NCBI GenBank assembly: GCA_947095535.1
Contig: OX352774.1
Span: 245,917,825 to 245,981,824 of the forward strand
DNA: 64,000 nt
Reading direction: 5' to 3'
From: Poecilobothrus nobilitatus
Lineage: Eukaryota > Arthropoda > Insecta > Diptera > Dolichopodidae
This document shows, piece after piece, positions 13,972 through 24,752 of this stretch. The notes under the pieces were generated by a model. The model saw only the letters and a list, made by a program, of their open reading frames with translations, ran no database searches and was not told where the DNA came from. The position numbers were made by a program, and so were the translations under genes. Each line of letters starts with the position of its first letter. The stretch's first letter is position 1.

Positions 13972-14172
13972 CCTCGTACTCTTTATGGCCTACGGTACCT
14001 TAAAAATTTTTGATTTGATTTTATATAGATAAAATAGAGGCGTAATAACAGTGGTATAACAGCTTCTATTTTATCGATTAAAATCAAAACAGCGGTATAA
14101 CAGCTTCTATTTTATCTATGTAAAATCAAAACAAAAAAATTTAAGGTTCCGTAGCCCGTAAAGAGTAAGAGG
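13972..14172. mobile_element. 200-bp foldback element with ~65-bp inverted arms
   Basis: The left arm at 13977-14041 and the right arm at 14103-14167 are inverted copies with only a few mismatches, and a weaker match continues about 5 bp outward. Arm landmarks are TACTCTTTATGGCCTACGG on the left and CCGTAGCCCGTAAAGAGTA on the right. Between and overlapping the arms, a roughly 41-bp unit starting ACAG(T/C)GGTATAACAGCTTC is tandemly repeated at about 14048 and 14089. No coding capacity. A small MITE or foldback transposon is the likely reading. Confidence 0.75.
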
Positions 14173-17100
14173 ATAAAATAAGTTACGCGTTTTAAGGTTT
14201 ATTAAATTCAATTTCATTTTTAAAATTTCCGTATAACGAATTGCTTTATAATTATTGGATTTTAGCAACGTTCATTTAAAAGCATAAAATTTGAGGCATC
14301 TCAAAAACACATCGCTCTCATTAGATATACAAATTTAATCATCATTAGAACGATTGCCAAAGGATTTTGATTACAAAACTTACTTTTCTAATGTATAATT
14401 AAAAATTTATTTTTAAAATTTTCCAACACTTAACTTCAATTTATCCAATCTATTGAATATTCTATAAAATATTCCAGATTCAACTAATATTTAAATATTT
14501 CAAAAATTATTTTCAACTCAATTATAACTTTCAAACATTTTCAACCATATTTTATAAATAATTTATTGATTCTTTTGCTACTTGTCCCTACGCCTATTAA
14601 ATCTATTATCCGTGATAACATTAATTTAAAATACCAAAACCAGTAAAAAAAAAAATTCTTAATAAATTTAAAATATTTTCTTGGAAAATTTAAACAAAAT
14701 TTTATTTTTACATTAACCACGTTTTATTCAAAAAAAAAAAAATTTTTTTTTTTAATCAACTCTCTGAATTCAGTCCACTTTTCCACTCACAGTCCCTCTT
14801 CTGATTCAGTCCACTTTTTATTAATATGCAAATTAGTTAAAAAAAAAAAAAAAACGATTGAGAATTTGTGGCTCCTTTCAATATAAAACTTTATAAATTT
14901 TATTTTTTTTTTTTTCATTTTGAATATCAATACATAATATTAAATGAAATTCAATTGAATCAATAGAGTTCGGCATCAGAGACTAATTTTGATCAATTTT
15001 ATTAGACTGTACTTGGTTTTTTTTTTTTTTACATAAAAACACAAAACAAAAAAAAATAACCCAAAGTAATTGATTATTTAATCGGGGCGATTTATTGATT
15101 ATAGAAAAGATGAAAGTTTATAAAGCAAAAAAAAAATTAAATAAAATAAAACGTTAATCCAAAATTCTATTCATAAAAGATTGAAAATGAAATGCTAAAG
15201 ATTAACTTTTCTTTTTTTTTTTTATGTTTTTTGATTGTTTCTTTAAAGTTTGTTTCAAGAATACAAATTGATTCATTACTGACAAAAGTTTATTATGTTC
15301 TTAAATTAAGGGAAAAGAAGTTTCATTAATTTTTAAATAAAATTTATATATATGTGTATATACATGTAGATATTTATATGTACATATTTTTTTCGCAAAT
15401 AAAAAAAAAATTAGAAAAAAAACAAAAAACCTCGTAAAATTTTATCGAAGTCGTAATTTTTCTTTTTAACAACTTTACAATTCCTTAATTTTACTTTAGA
15501 ATTTCTTTTTATTGTATATATACGGACTTTATGAAGCGATTGATTGAAAAATTATTAACGAATGAATCGCTAAAAAAAAAAAAATTATTGTATAATAAAC
15601 GCAAACTTTTCATTAAAATTTATTAAATAATTTTAAAATAAAAAAAAAAAAATTGCGTAATTAAATTCACGACATGTAGATAGTTTGTATAAAATTGTTA
15701 ATAGTTTGAGTTCAGTTTCAATTGTTGCAAAAAAAAAAAAAAAAATCAAACTAATTGCAAAAATTCATTTAGCGACTTATCATCGATAGTACTATAGAGA
15801 TGATATTAGATATGCACACTATGGCTATTGCTATTTACGCTATTCATACTTTACATACTCACTACCGATATTTATGCACTTGTAAAGTTAGAATTCACGA
15901 TAAGAATTCAAACCCATATGTTAAATGGTGTGAAATACTAAAAAGTTCCTCTGGATCTTAAATTGTTCAGATTTTCACTAAATCCTATTTGTTCCTATTT
16001 TTATTAAATAATTTGCTGAGCTCACAATTTGTCTGCCACTAATAAACATGAGTGGAGAGAATTGAGATTGGTTAGAGACTCTAAGCTTCTTAAGGAAGAA
16101 AATGTAATTAGATAATTACCGAAACAATTCGAGAAAAATCTACATATCACGATCCTGAAGCAAATCTCAATTGAATATTCAAGGATTTGTCTCACGTGCT
16201 TGATGATATAGGAGTCAAAAACTTATCTTGTCCAAAGCATAATGAAACTTAAAATCGTCTTAGCTCATTAATGTTATAAACTATGTAATTATTATGTCTT
16301 TTAAAATTCAACATCTTTTCTAAGGTCAAATTCAAATTCGAAACACAATTGATCCTTATAATGAGGTTTATTGTGGTGAAAAATGGTACATAATATTAAA
16401 AAGCACCATATTTTAGCATTTTGTAACATTTAATTTGATATTGTTCTTGCTGAACCGCGTACTACATTTATTCAGGTCCTGTTGCAATAAATTACAGTCA
16501 TGAACAGAAATGATACAGAAATTTTACTAATTTTAGGAGGAAAACTACGGAGAATTGAGTAAAATAAAAATCGACAAATGTGATAGGTCAAAACTATAAA
16601 AAATAAAGCTTCTATATGTGGCTACCTTAAAGGGATGCATGAATTTACAATAAAATTATGGGTCATCTTGTAGCAATTTATCTTTCTTTTATTTATTTCT
16701 ACACATCAATTCAGAAGGAAACTAAAACAGACTTGAAGAATTTGTAGACCAAAAACAACTTAAAGAAATATAAACAGCTCTAATGACTTGAAAAAAAAAA
16801 CAATAATTAATTTTCAAGAGAATATCTGGACGATTTTGTAATAGAAAGAAATAAGTCTCTTTAAGTGAATAAAACTAGGACAGAATAATTAAAAGGATCA
16901 TATAATCTAAATTAAAATTCAAAGAAATTCTTCAAAACTCGAAACCATTTCTCGAGCATAAATTTAAGTTCTTTATGTTATTACCGTTTGAAAACATTTC
17001 AGTATTACCATCGTATTTAAATTAGCAAACAAAAGGAAAAAAATATACAATAAAAATTGAATAATTTTCAAATTTAATAAATCGAAATAATATATGAAAC

Positions 17101-17880
17101 ATAAAAAAAAAACCATTTTTAGAATTTTTTTTTTTTTGTTGTTTTATTAATTATTCCAGAAAATATTCATTTGCTACTGTTTAGAGACTAGTTCACCATT
17201 ATGGAATAATACAAAAGAATACAACATTTATTCAATTCAAATTAAACATCAATTTTACCTCAACACATTAAATTTTGTTTTTTTCTCCATTTTTGAATAA
17301 CTAATAAACTTATATTGACAGCACCTTTAAACGTTAGTAAAATTTTACAAAAATGTTTCAAAAGAAGCAGTATAACAATTATCTCAACATTAATACAACT
17401 TCGATAAGACAAAATAATCATAACAACATTTGCTTGCTTCTCATACCAATCATACAAATTTATCAACATATTGTTTTATCAATTCTTTTTTGTTTTTTAT
17501 TTGTTTTTTTTTTTTTTTTTTTTTTTATTTCTTTAGAATGGCGCAATAATGGGAGGAAATGAGCCATACTTATTGTCAGCTAAATTTCTTTATTGTCCTA
17601 AAACATCATAAAAAAAAAAATAACGTCAACCCACGAAACCTACACAAACACTCAATAATATTAAAAATTGAAGTATATAACTTTAAATACATGAGACATG
17701 ATAAGATTAAGATATAAAAACCGAAAACAAAAATTATTAATTCTTTAACTGAGAGGAAAAGAGAATGGAACAGCAAGTTAGATATTATATTCAATTACAG
17801 TATAATCTCGTTTAAAAATGGCATTATGAATGTATTTTAAATTAGAACAAAACACTGTTGTGATATTTTTTTTTTCTAAT
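14173..17880. other. AT-rich non-coding DNA, nothing firmly recognised
   Basis: No gene supported. About 15780-16270 is less AT-rich than its surroundings, but I could not match it to a protein or repeat family in any frame. A 23-base T run is at about 17504-17526. The reading frames at 17260-17469 and 17353-17562 overlap on opposite strands and neither has a domain. Confidence 0.5.
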
Positions 17881-18415
17881 AGCAGATCAAAATACTACAT
17901 ACAAGCAGAACGATACGCTTCAAAATTTTAGCAAGCATAGAACAAATTTTAAGAAAGCATAGGGATAGATAAACACAAAATAAGAGAAGCGCTAAAAATG
18001 GAAAAGAAAAACTGACAAGAAGTAAACTATAAAATGAAAAATCCGGACTCAGACAATCTAAGAAGCTTCTAGATAACTATATCGAAAAAGATATAAAAAA
18101 ACAATCATAGAATCCAATAACAAACTGATTCCAGAATTCCAGGCTTTCGATCGAGACACTGCCGGCTAATATAATACTAAAAGAAAATATTATAGGAATA
18201 TAGAGAAGGCACATAATTCTGTCAAGAAGAAGTAGAAGACGAAATACTTTACCTCAGATGAACTATACCAGCAATAAATCTTCTACAGATCTTTAGGGTT
18301 AACAGAACCAATATAAATGGAGGCAAAATCGATAACACATTTTCATACAAAGAACGTTTTAGATGTACATCAAAAGATTTCTGTGTTATACTTATTCAAA
18401 TGAATATTATTCAAA
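17881..18415 (+). pseudogene. Decayed non-LTR retrotransposon reverse transcriptase
   Basis: Forward translation gives recognisable fragments of a LINE reverse transcriptase, in order. ESNNKLIPEFQAFDRDTAG (18110-18166) resembles the segment before the first catalytic block, normally of the form I..LP.Q.GFR.GRS. NIEKAHNSVKK (from 18197, same frame) resembles the D.EKAYDSV block; the position of the catalytic aspartate is N here. After a frame change, NRTNINGGKIDNTFSYKE (from 18301) resembles the RVNG....F...GVRQG region, whose final glycine and glutamine are lost. Stops and frameshifts show that it is dead. The upstream part (17881-18100) is probably the same element but was not matched. The similarity is to the family pattern; the exact clade is undetermined. 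Confidence 0.65.
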
Positions 18416-18425
18416 TTTTACTTAA

Positions 18426-18629
18426 ATGTCTAACAATACAGAACGACCGAAAATTTCTAGCAGGGGTAGCAGCTTGGAAAGCGTAGCTCAATATCATTTA
18501 AAAAATCCGCATAATTTCACGAAAATGTTATTACAACCCAAAACGCAAGAGGAAATATTAGAACTTTTCTTGTTCAAGTTTCTCTACAATTTTGCCAATA
18601 CAAATTCTAAATTACTCGTTAGTCATTAG
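18426..18629 (+). other. Unrecognised 67-codon reading frame
   Basis: It begins with ATG directly after the reverse transcriptase fossil and encodes 67 residues starting MSNNTERPKISSRGSSLESV. The first 48 or so residues are mixed in composition (several R, S, E, Q, P, L), unlike the F/I/K/N-rich frames elsewhere in the window. The last 19 look like random AT-rich translation. This could be a short true first exon, a fragment of a transposon protein, or chance. No domain, signal peptide or clear splice donor was recognised, and I assign no function. Confidence 0.2.
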
Positions 18630-19176
18630 TCATTACTAAGTAACTCAGCACAGAATTCTTGTTACTCATCAGTTTTTATTATATATCACGATTCCAACTA
18701 AAATCATTTTACAAACTAATCAAATAGTTTTTAAAAGTTTTTAATGGTATTTTTCTCATAATCAATACTTTATTCGAGGTAGCATAAAATTTGGTTTTAC
18801 TGTTTATAAAGAAATGTTCAATTTATACTATAACTTGAAAAATAAAATTCTTAAATTTTTCATTTAAGATAAGTTGAATAAAAATGTTACTTTAAAATAA
18901 TTCGGAAACTTTTCTTTCCGATGGACCATTAATCTTTCAATTAATGAAAATGAATGTGTCTCTTCTTATTTTTGTTTTTTTTTATTTTGTTTTATTATTT
19001 TTTTTTCTTTATTAAAAGAAGATGTTTGTAAATATTCAGCTACTATTAATTTTTCGATTCGATGAGAACATATTATATATAGGGTACCGCCGAATCATTG
19101 TTATCAATGAATATATTAATAATAAATTTTCTCCTCCTCCAATAACATCCTCCTATATTTATCATTTGAAATTATA
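18630..19176. other. AT-rich non-coding DNA between two odd reading frames
   Basis: Nothing recognised. If the flanking reading frames were exons of one gene, this would be intron sequence, but there is no independent sign of that. Confidence 0.4.
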
Positions 19177-19392
19177 ATGTTAAAAAAATTGTGTTGTTGT
19201 TATTTTTTAGGTGATTGTGAAAAATTGATGAATGCTTATAAGTATGAGATCGTCATTAAACGATGGTTAATATATGAACAAAAAGAGAAAAGCGAAAAAT
19301 TGTTAATATTACACGGTTCTCTTGGTACACATAAAGAATTTACTGTTTTCTTTTTATTTTTAATTTTAGGAAAATTATTATCTTTTCTTTAA
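19177..19392 (+). other. Unrecognised 71-codon reading frame, possible exon-like core
   Basis: The core, about 19211-19330, reads GDCEKLMNAYKYEIVIKRWL and continues with charged residues (EQKEKSEK). A pyrimidine-rich TTGTTATTTTTTAG precedes it and would serve as a splice acceptor, so the upstream codons are less credible. The tail after about 19340 is F/L-rich and looks random. No family was recognised. It could be an exon remnant, transposon debris or chance. Confidence 0.15.
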
Positions 19393-19659
19393 AGTTATTT
19401 TTAGACGAATTAATGTGGGAAAAATTTAAACTTATGTAAGATGTACAACATTAAGAAATTTTCCATGCAATATTAAAGAATGATTTGATGAAAATTTAAA
19501 GTAAAGTAAAAGTACATTGAATCGCACGAAAACAGAATATGTGATACTTTTAGTCTTTTAGTTCTCTTTAGTATTTGTGTTAAAAACGAGAAAGAGTGCA
19601 GTAGAGTAGACTGTGTCAACTCTGGGATACCCGTATGAACGTAATATATCCTGTTTCTA

Positions 19660-20640
19660 TAAAACTTGATCATCTTTTAAAAACATTCAGATGTTTTAGT
19701 ACCGAACTACAGAGATATATTTATGTAAATTGTAGAGTTGTATGACAGCTACCCGAATCTATTGCGCCTAGCTTCATTAAGTTCCAAGAAATGCAAAAAG
19801 CCTGAACCGGCTGCTTTAGACCAATCAAATTTTATAAAAGTTTTTGGCATGCAACTCGACACTTTTTCACTAAATTGCAGATAGCTAGCTTCAATAGACA
19901 CTGAGTTATTTTCATTTAAAAAGAGAAGTTGTATGGCAGCTACCCGAACCTGTTGCACCAGCACAACCAAATTTTGCAAAAGTTGTTGCCATAAAACTTG
20001 ATCATCATTTGCAAGATTTCAGACGCCTAGCTTCATTAGGTTCCAAGAGGTGCAAGAAGCCTGAACCGGCAGCTGTAGACCAACCAAATTTTACAAAAGT
20101 TGTTGGCATGTAACTCGACACCTCTTTACTGAATTGCAGATTCCTAGCTTCAATAAACACTGAGTTATTCTCATTTAAACAGAGAAGTTGTATGGCAGCT
20201 ACCCGAACCCGCCGCATCACCACAACCAAATTTTACAGAAATTGTTGCCATAAAATTTGATCATCATTTGCAAAATTTCAGACGCCTAGCTTCATTAGGT
20301 TCCAAGAGGTGCAAGAAGCCTGAACCGGCAGCTCTAGACCAACCAAATTTTACAAAAGTTGTTGGCATGTAACTCGACACCTCTTTACTGAATTGCAGAT
20401 TTCTAGCTTCAATAAACACTGAGTAATTCTCATTTAAACGGAGAAGTTGTATGGCAGCTACCCGAACCTGCCGCATCACCACAACCAAATTTTACAGAAA
20501 TTGTTGCCATAAAACTTGATCATCATTTGCAAAATTTCAGAAACCTAGCTTGAATAGATACTGAGTTATTTCTATATAAAGATAGAAGTTGTATGGCAGC
20601 TACTCGAACCCGCTGACCGAAAATGTTGGATTTAAATAGC
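19660..20640. repeat. ~259-bp tandem repeat array, about 3.5 units
   Basis: The marker AAAA(C/T)TTGATCATC starts at about 19660, 19993, 20252 and 20511. The last two intervals are exactly 259 bp; the first is longer because that unit is rearranged. Units starting at 19993 and 20252 are nearly identical, the outer ones more diverged. Each unit holds GCCTAGCTTCATTAGG, CTGAACCGGC, GTTGTATGGCAGCTACCCG and ACCAAATTTTAC blocks. The reverse-strand reading frames of 74-76 residues at 19749-19979, 20005-20229 and 20264-20488 are one frame repeated by the array and are not separate genes. Confidence 0.85.
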
Positions 20641-20744
20641 AAAACTAACAATTTTGCAAAAGTGACGTAAAAAAAATTTCAGCCTCCTAGCTCCTTTATT
20701 TTTTGAGTTATCGTGCGGACGGACGGACGGACGTACATGGCTTA

Positions 20745-20773
20745 ATCGACTCAGAATTCGATTCTGAGTCGAT
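20745..20773. repeat. Perfect 13-bp-stem, 3-nt-loop hairpin
   Basis: ATCGACTCAGAAT (20745-20757) and ATTCTGAGTCGAT (20761-20773) are exact reverse complements separated by TCG. It lies 14 bp after the GGAC tract at the end of the family B element. Confidence 0.95.
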
Positions 20774-20839
20774 CCATACCTTTGACACTATATCTAGCTC
20801 GACTCCTTTAAGGTGTCACAAACGTAATGGCAAATTTAT

Positions 20840-20870
20840 TATACCCTTGAACATAGTTCATACGGGTATA
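20840..20870. repeat. Terminal cruciform-forming hairpin of family B
   Basis: TATACCC (20840-20846) pairs with GGGTATA (20864-20870), and TGAAC (20848-20852) pairs with GTTCA (20856-20860) around ATA. The equivalent segment in the fly-wide repeat also folds back, which suggests that the structure is a kept end signal. Confidence 0.8.
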
Positions 20871-20880
20871 AAAATTCTAG

Positions 20881-21154
20881 GGTCTAATTATACATAGTAT
20901 GTACGTAGTACTAAAGTGTCATTAGAAATAGCAGTAGTATATACAGCTTATAATTAGCGAATGGTGTGGCGATTAAAACAACCGGCTTTCATTCGAAAAG
21001 TTTCATAGGATTTGGTTATATTTATAGATTAATAAAAAATAAGTATATATTCTATAACTATAATTAATATCATTCTGCTAAAATAAAAATTTTATTAAAA
21101 TAAAAATAAAATAATGCTTATATAAGATAAGAGATGGCGCAGAAATAAAATATT
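20881..21154. other. Non-coding DNA, nothing recognised
   Basis: No gene or family match; includes a modest stem (GAATG...CATTC) at about 20961-20996 that is too short to interpret. Confidence 0.5.
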
Positions 21155-21262
21155 TGCATTTCACAGTCTTACACAATAACTATAGCCGAGGAATGAACCG
21201 CTTAATGAAATTAGTGATTTCTGAAACTGAAGGTAAGTCAAAAATGAATAAGTGACTTAATA
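21155..21262 (+). repeat. Repeat pair C, copy 1
   Basis: About 80 bp (AGTCTTACACAATAACTATAGCCGAGG onward through GAAACTGAAG and AATAAGTG) matches 25318-25400 in the same orientation at roughly two thirds identity by eye. The family is unidentified and low copy here. Confidence 0.5.
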
Positions 21263-21919
21263 GATCTCCTATGTTGCTTATAAGAGTATAAAAAAGAAAA
21301 AACAAATACAGCTCACAACAACCTTGCAATAAGTTAATGGTCTTTTAAATATACCTTCAAATTTAATAGTATTTTAACATTTTATTATCTTTAACATAAA
21401 ACGAATCTAGAAAATATCATACTTTGAAAATTTTAAAACTCTAAATAAAAGTCTATGCCAAGCCTAAATTAAAGTTCAAGCCAAAAGAAATCGAAAAAAA
21501 TATTTAATGAGAAAAAATCCATCTAAAATTGCTGAGCTATAATTCAAAAACTCAATGACAGCTTTTTTTTTTATTTAAATCTCTCTCCACCCTGACAATT
21601 ATCAAATTACTTGGGTAAACTCAAAATAACGAGGGTAGAAAATGAAATAAAAAAAAAAAACGAGAAAGGTTAAAGATATTAAAAACATTTTAATTACACC
21701 CTATTGCAGAAATCAACAGCATATTTATACAAAGATATCACAATGGGATCACACACCATTCGTTTTATTATTTTATAATCATAAAAATACTTTAATAATT
21801 GGATGATGGAATTAGGAAGAAAATCCGAAAATAAAAACAAACTCTATATACCCTATAGACAGTATACATAAAATCATCATCAAAAATTCAAGCGGTTGCA
21901 ATTAAATTTTTCTGTTTAT
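21263..21919. other. AT-rich non-coding DNA, nothing recognised
   Basis: No gene or repeat family member was recognised. Confidence 0.5.
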
Positions 21920-22100
21920 CAAACTGCTGCTGCTCCTGCTGCTGCTGAATAAATGATTCTATATTAAAGATTATGTCGGTGTTGCTACTGCTATTGCTGA
22001 TGCTACTGCGAAAAACTTTTTTTCTTTTTTTTATATTTTATGTACTTTTACATTTTAATATTATTATTATTGTTGTTTTGATGCTGATGTGTTGCTGCTG
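21920..22100. repeat. CTG/GYT trinucleotide-rich microsatellite region
   Basis: An interrupted (CTG)n tract at 21924-21947 is followed by GTTGCTACTGCTATTGCTGATGCTACTGC at about 21980-22009 and GTTGCTGCTG at 22091-22100. On the reverse strand this would read as CAG repeats, but stops interrupt the surroundings and no flanking coding sequence was recognised, so it is taken as a non-coding microsatellite. Confidence 0.75.
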
Positions 22101-23140
22101 TGTATATATTATGTGCCTATGGTTTTAAATTTATATTTAAAGTTGTTTAAAATTGACACGAGGTGGAAATTCAATGCAGTTTGTCATAAATAAATGAAAA
22201 TAAAATATATGTGAATGTAATTATTTGGTTTCTTTTTATTTTTCTTCTTTTTTTTTGTCAAGGAGTTATTCTGTCGTGACAGATAAAGAATTTATGCGTT
22301 TTTTTATTTTATTTGTTTTGTTTATTGGTTTTTTATGGTTTTGTTCTGCTTTTTAGGTATACATATACGTATATTTAGATATATATATACATATATTTAA
22401 AAACTCCCTACACCTCTTAATTCTTCTTAGATATTACCCTTACAAAATATTTTTTTATGATTCCAATCCAAAAATATTGGGACTAAAATGGCAGTTATAA
22501 ATGAATTATTGAATTTCTTGTGGTTTTTTTTTCCAAATTATTGAGATGAGGGCCGACAATTATGTATTATTTATTATTTAAAGTGAAAAACTCTTCTGTA
22601 TTACTTAAATTGTTAAAAAAATGATTTTCTAAATTTAAAATATTAAAATTTCAAATACAAGGGTTTTTATATTTTAGATATTTTTTTTTTTTTTAACAAA
22701 GGAAAATTTAATAATAGGAAAAATGTATTAAGTTTCCCAAAATCCTTTATGTCTTGTTGGTGACAAAAAAAAAATTTTTTTTTTTTTTTAATTAATTTTA
22801 ATTTTGTTTTTGTAATACGGAAATAAAACAAGAATGATAATACAAAATTTAAAATGTAAGATACAGTCACAGGATATTAAAATAAATAAAGAGAGGGGAA
22901 AAAAGGAGTGACGCCAAATTTAAAATTAATTTTCAGAATACACCTACGAAATATATATGAATATTTTTTTCTAGACTCCTCTTAAAATTATTGTGTTTTT
23001 TTTTTTTTTTTGAACCTTAGATCATATTACATTTTCATTAAAAAAAAAAAAGAATAATTTAATCTTCATAAAGAACAGAGGAGCACAGTAATTAGACTTT
23101 TTTTTAAATTATGTTGCACCTAATAGTAATAATTACTTAA
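22101..23140. other. AT-rich non-coding DNA, nothing recognised
   Basis: Long T and A runs near 22679-22694, 22768-22790 and 22996-23011. The frame at 22667-22870 is an artefact of these tracts. Confidence 0.55.
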
Positions 23141-23168
23141 TATAAGACAGACTATATAAGACAGACTA
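23141..23168. repeat. Perfect 14-bp tandem duplication
   Basis: TATAAGACAGACTA occurs twice in a row with no mismatch. Confidence 0.9.
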
Positions 23169-23417
23169 GACTTGAAAATGAGAACAAATACAGTTCATTG
23201 TATAATTAAATTAAAAATATAATAATCATATAGGTCATAAAATCTATTCATTATTATCGTGATCTTCTACTTCTACTCCTAAAATACTTGACACTTTTGT
23301 GATTTGTTTGATTTTGTATAGTGCCAATTCTATATAAAAAAATAAGCAGACCTAAATAGTTACTTAGGTGTGTCTAATCTACTTACTTTTTCAAAAAATA
23401 TATTTTGTCATTTTTAT

Positions 23418-23829
23418 GCTAGAGTTCAAGCGTATAATAAATTTGCCATTATGTTTGTGACACTTTCAAGGAGACGAAATAAATATGGAAAAGTATATAT
23501 ATCCTTGCTCAGGATTCAATTCTTCCCTCTGCACGATAACTAAAAAACTAATGAAACTAAATTTCTTTAATTTTTTTGTCATTTCATTGTTATGTAAATA
23601 CCAGTTTCATTATATTGAAACATAGTACGACCGGGATTCTATAAGTAGCTTTCATACATTTTTTTTCTTAAATCTGTGTCTACATAAGCTGCGTATTTAA
23701 ACATTTGTCAAAAGAAGTTAACTTTATGTCAACGACTTTTGCAAAATTTGGTTAGTGTATGGAATCGGTTATAGCCACGAAATTTATATGTTCGAGCTGG
23801 TATCCTAAAGTTGACTAGACAGTCTTCAA
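23418..23829 (-). mobile_element. Family B repeat, degraded reverse copy
   Basis: The left edge GTTCAAGCGTATAATAAATT is a remnant of the terminal hairpin. GCCATTATGTTTGTGACAC follows, the reverse complement of the family B tail at about 20813-20833. Then come a TGCACGATAAC block equivalent to GTTATCGTGC and, near 23740-23800, TTTTGCAAAATTTGGTTAG and GCCACGAAATTTATATG matching the internal unit. The GGAC tract and hairpin are eroded. Confidence 0.65.
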
Positions 23830-24370
23830 TTTTTTTTTTAAACTTTCTTAGTAAACTTTTTCATTTGTAAACTTTTGCGCAAAATAAATTAAAACAATTT
23901 AAAAGAGATGCTTTTAATTTATATAAAGGTTTGCTGACCTTAAATTTAAAAAAAAACATAAAATATTAAAGCAATAGCTGTAGAATTTTGAAAATGTAAA
24001 TGTGTTTTAAAATCTTGAGCAGTTTCAATGGATTGAGTAAAAAATAAATACATATAGTAATATTGTGTATGATTTCAAAAATTTGGAAAATTTAAGTCTA
24101 TGTCATCCTCTGAATTTTTCAGTTTATAATAATTGTTAATTTTGTGTTTTTTAAATTATATTCTTATACTGAATATACAATATACTCAAAGATATAATAT
24201 ATTTTTAAACAAAATTTAAATTTTTTTGTATAATTTTATATATTTAATATATTTTTATAATTGATATATACATGCATATATTTATAAATGGAAGAAATAA
24301 ATCATCTATAATATTACATTCTGCACTCCTTTCAATAGTCCTTTTAATTGTTTTCATCGATTATGTTTTA
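23830..24370. other. AT-rich non-coding DNA, nothing recognised
   Basis: No gene or repeat family was recognised. Confidence 0.5.
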
Positions 24371-24752
24371 TATATCGTAACATCCAAATTGCATAATAAA
24401 AGCGTTCGATACAAAGTATTATGATCCAAATTGGAAAACAAAAGCTTTTTACAATGTATCATAATCCAAATTGCATTATGACAGTTTGTACACCGCCTAC
24501 ATTTGTTTAAAATTTTGTGCGTTTATTTAAAATGTTTGCATCTAAAATTTTCTGGATACTTTTAATTTATCTTTGACAATTTGATAGTGAATTTGAATTG
24601 TTATTTAACCGGCGAAAAAGTTGTTCTAAATTGTATTACATTTACATTGCATTTAGACGCGAAACATCGATTTTGCAATGCATTAAAAAACTTTATGTGT
24701 ATTTGTCGCATCCAAACGCTTTTTTTATGCAATTTGGATGTCACGGATATTT
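24371..24752. mobile_element. ~380-bp TIR element with internal tandem units
   Basis: CATCCAAATTGCATAATAAA... at 24381-24406 is inverted at the right end, where the copy ends ...ATGCAATTTGGATG at about 24740. Over 26 bp the match is nearly perfect, and it extends outward as TATCGT(A/G)A against TCACGGATA. The left side carries three partial tandem copies of a 40-42-bp unit, with ATCCAAATT at 24382, 24424 and 24464. No protein is visible; the 63-residue frame at 24581-24772 runs across the right inverted repeat. It is consistent with a non-autonomous DNA transposon of undetermined superfamily. Confidence 0.65.

Larger units (their letters stand above)
19660..20880 (+). mobile_element. Family B repeat: minisatellite array with hairpin end
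   Basis: A block of about 259-bp tandem units (19660-20640) runs into a unique tail. The tail has a short leader, a GGACGGACGGACGG tract (20717-20730), a perfect 13-bp-stem hairpin (20745-20773) and a terminal TATACCC...GGGTATA hairpin (20840-20870). The tail layout (GGACGGACGGAC, ACATGGCTTA, TCGACTC, then TATACCC...GGGTATA) is like a dispersed repeat common in Drosophila and other flies. Two shorter degraded copies in reverse orientation lie at 23418-23829 and 61490-62065, showing that array and tail move as one element. No protein is encoded. Central tandem repeats and terminal hairpins are known from Helitron-like non-autonomous elements; assigning this one there is inference. Confidence 0.65.

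Noticed and set aside
19749..20488. Three similar reverse frames of 74-76 codons
   Set aside because: They are one frame repeated by the 259-bp tandem array, not a gene family.
21924..21947. CTG tract as a polyglutamine-coding exon on the reverse strand
   Set aside because: No open flanking frame or conserved protein sequence; better read as a microsatellite.
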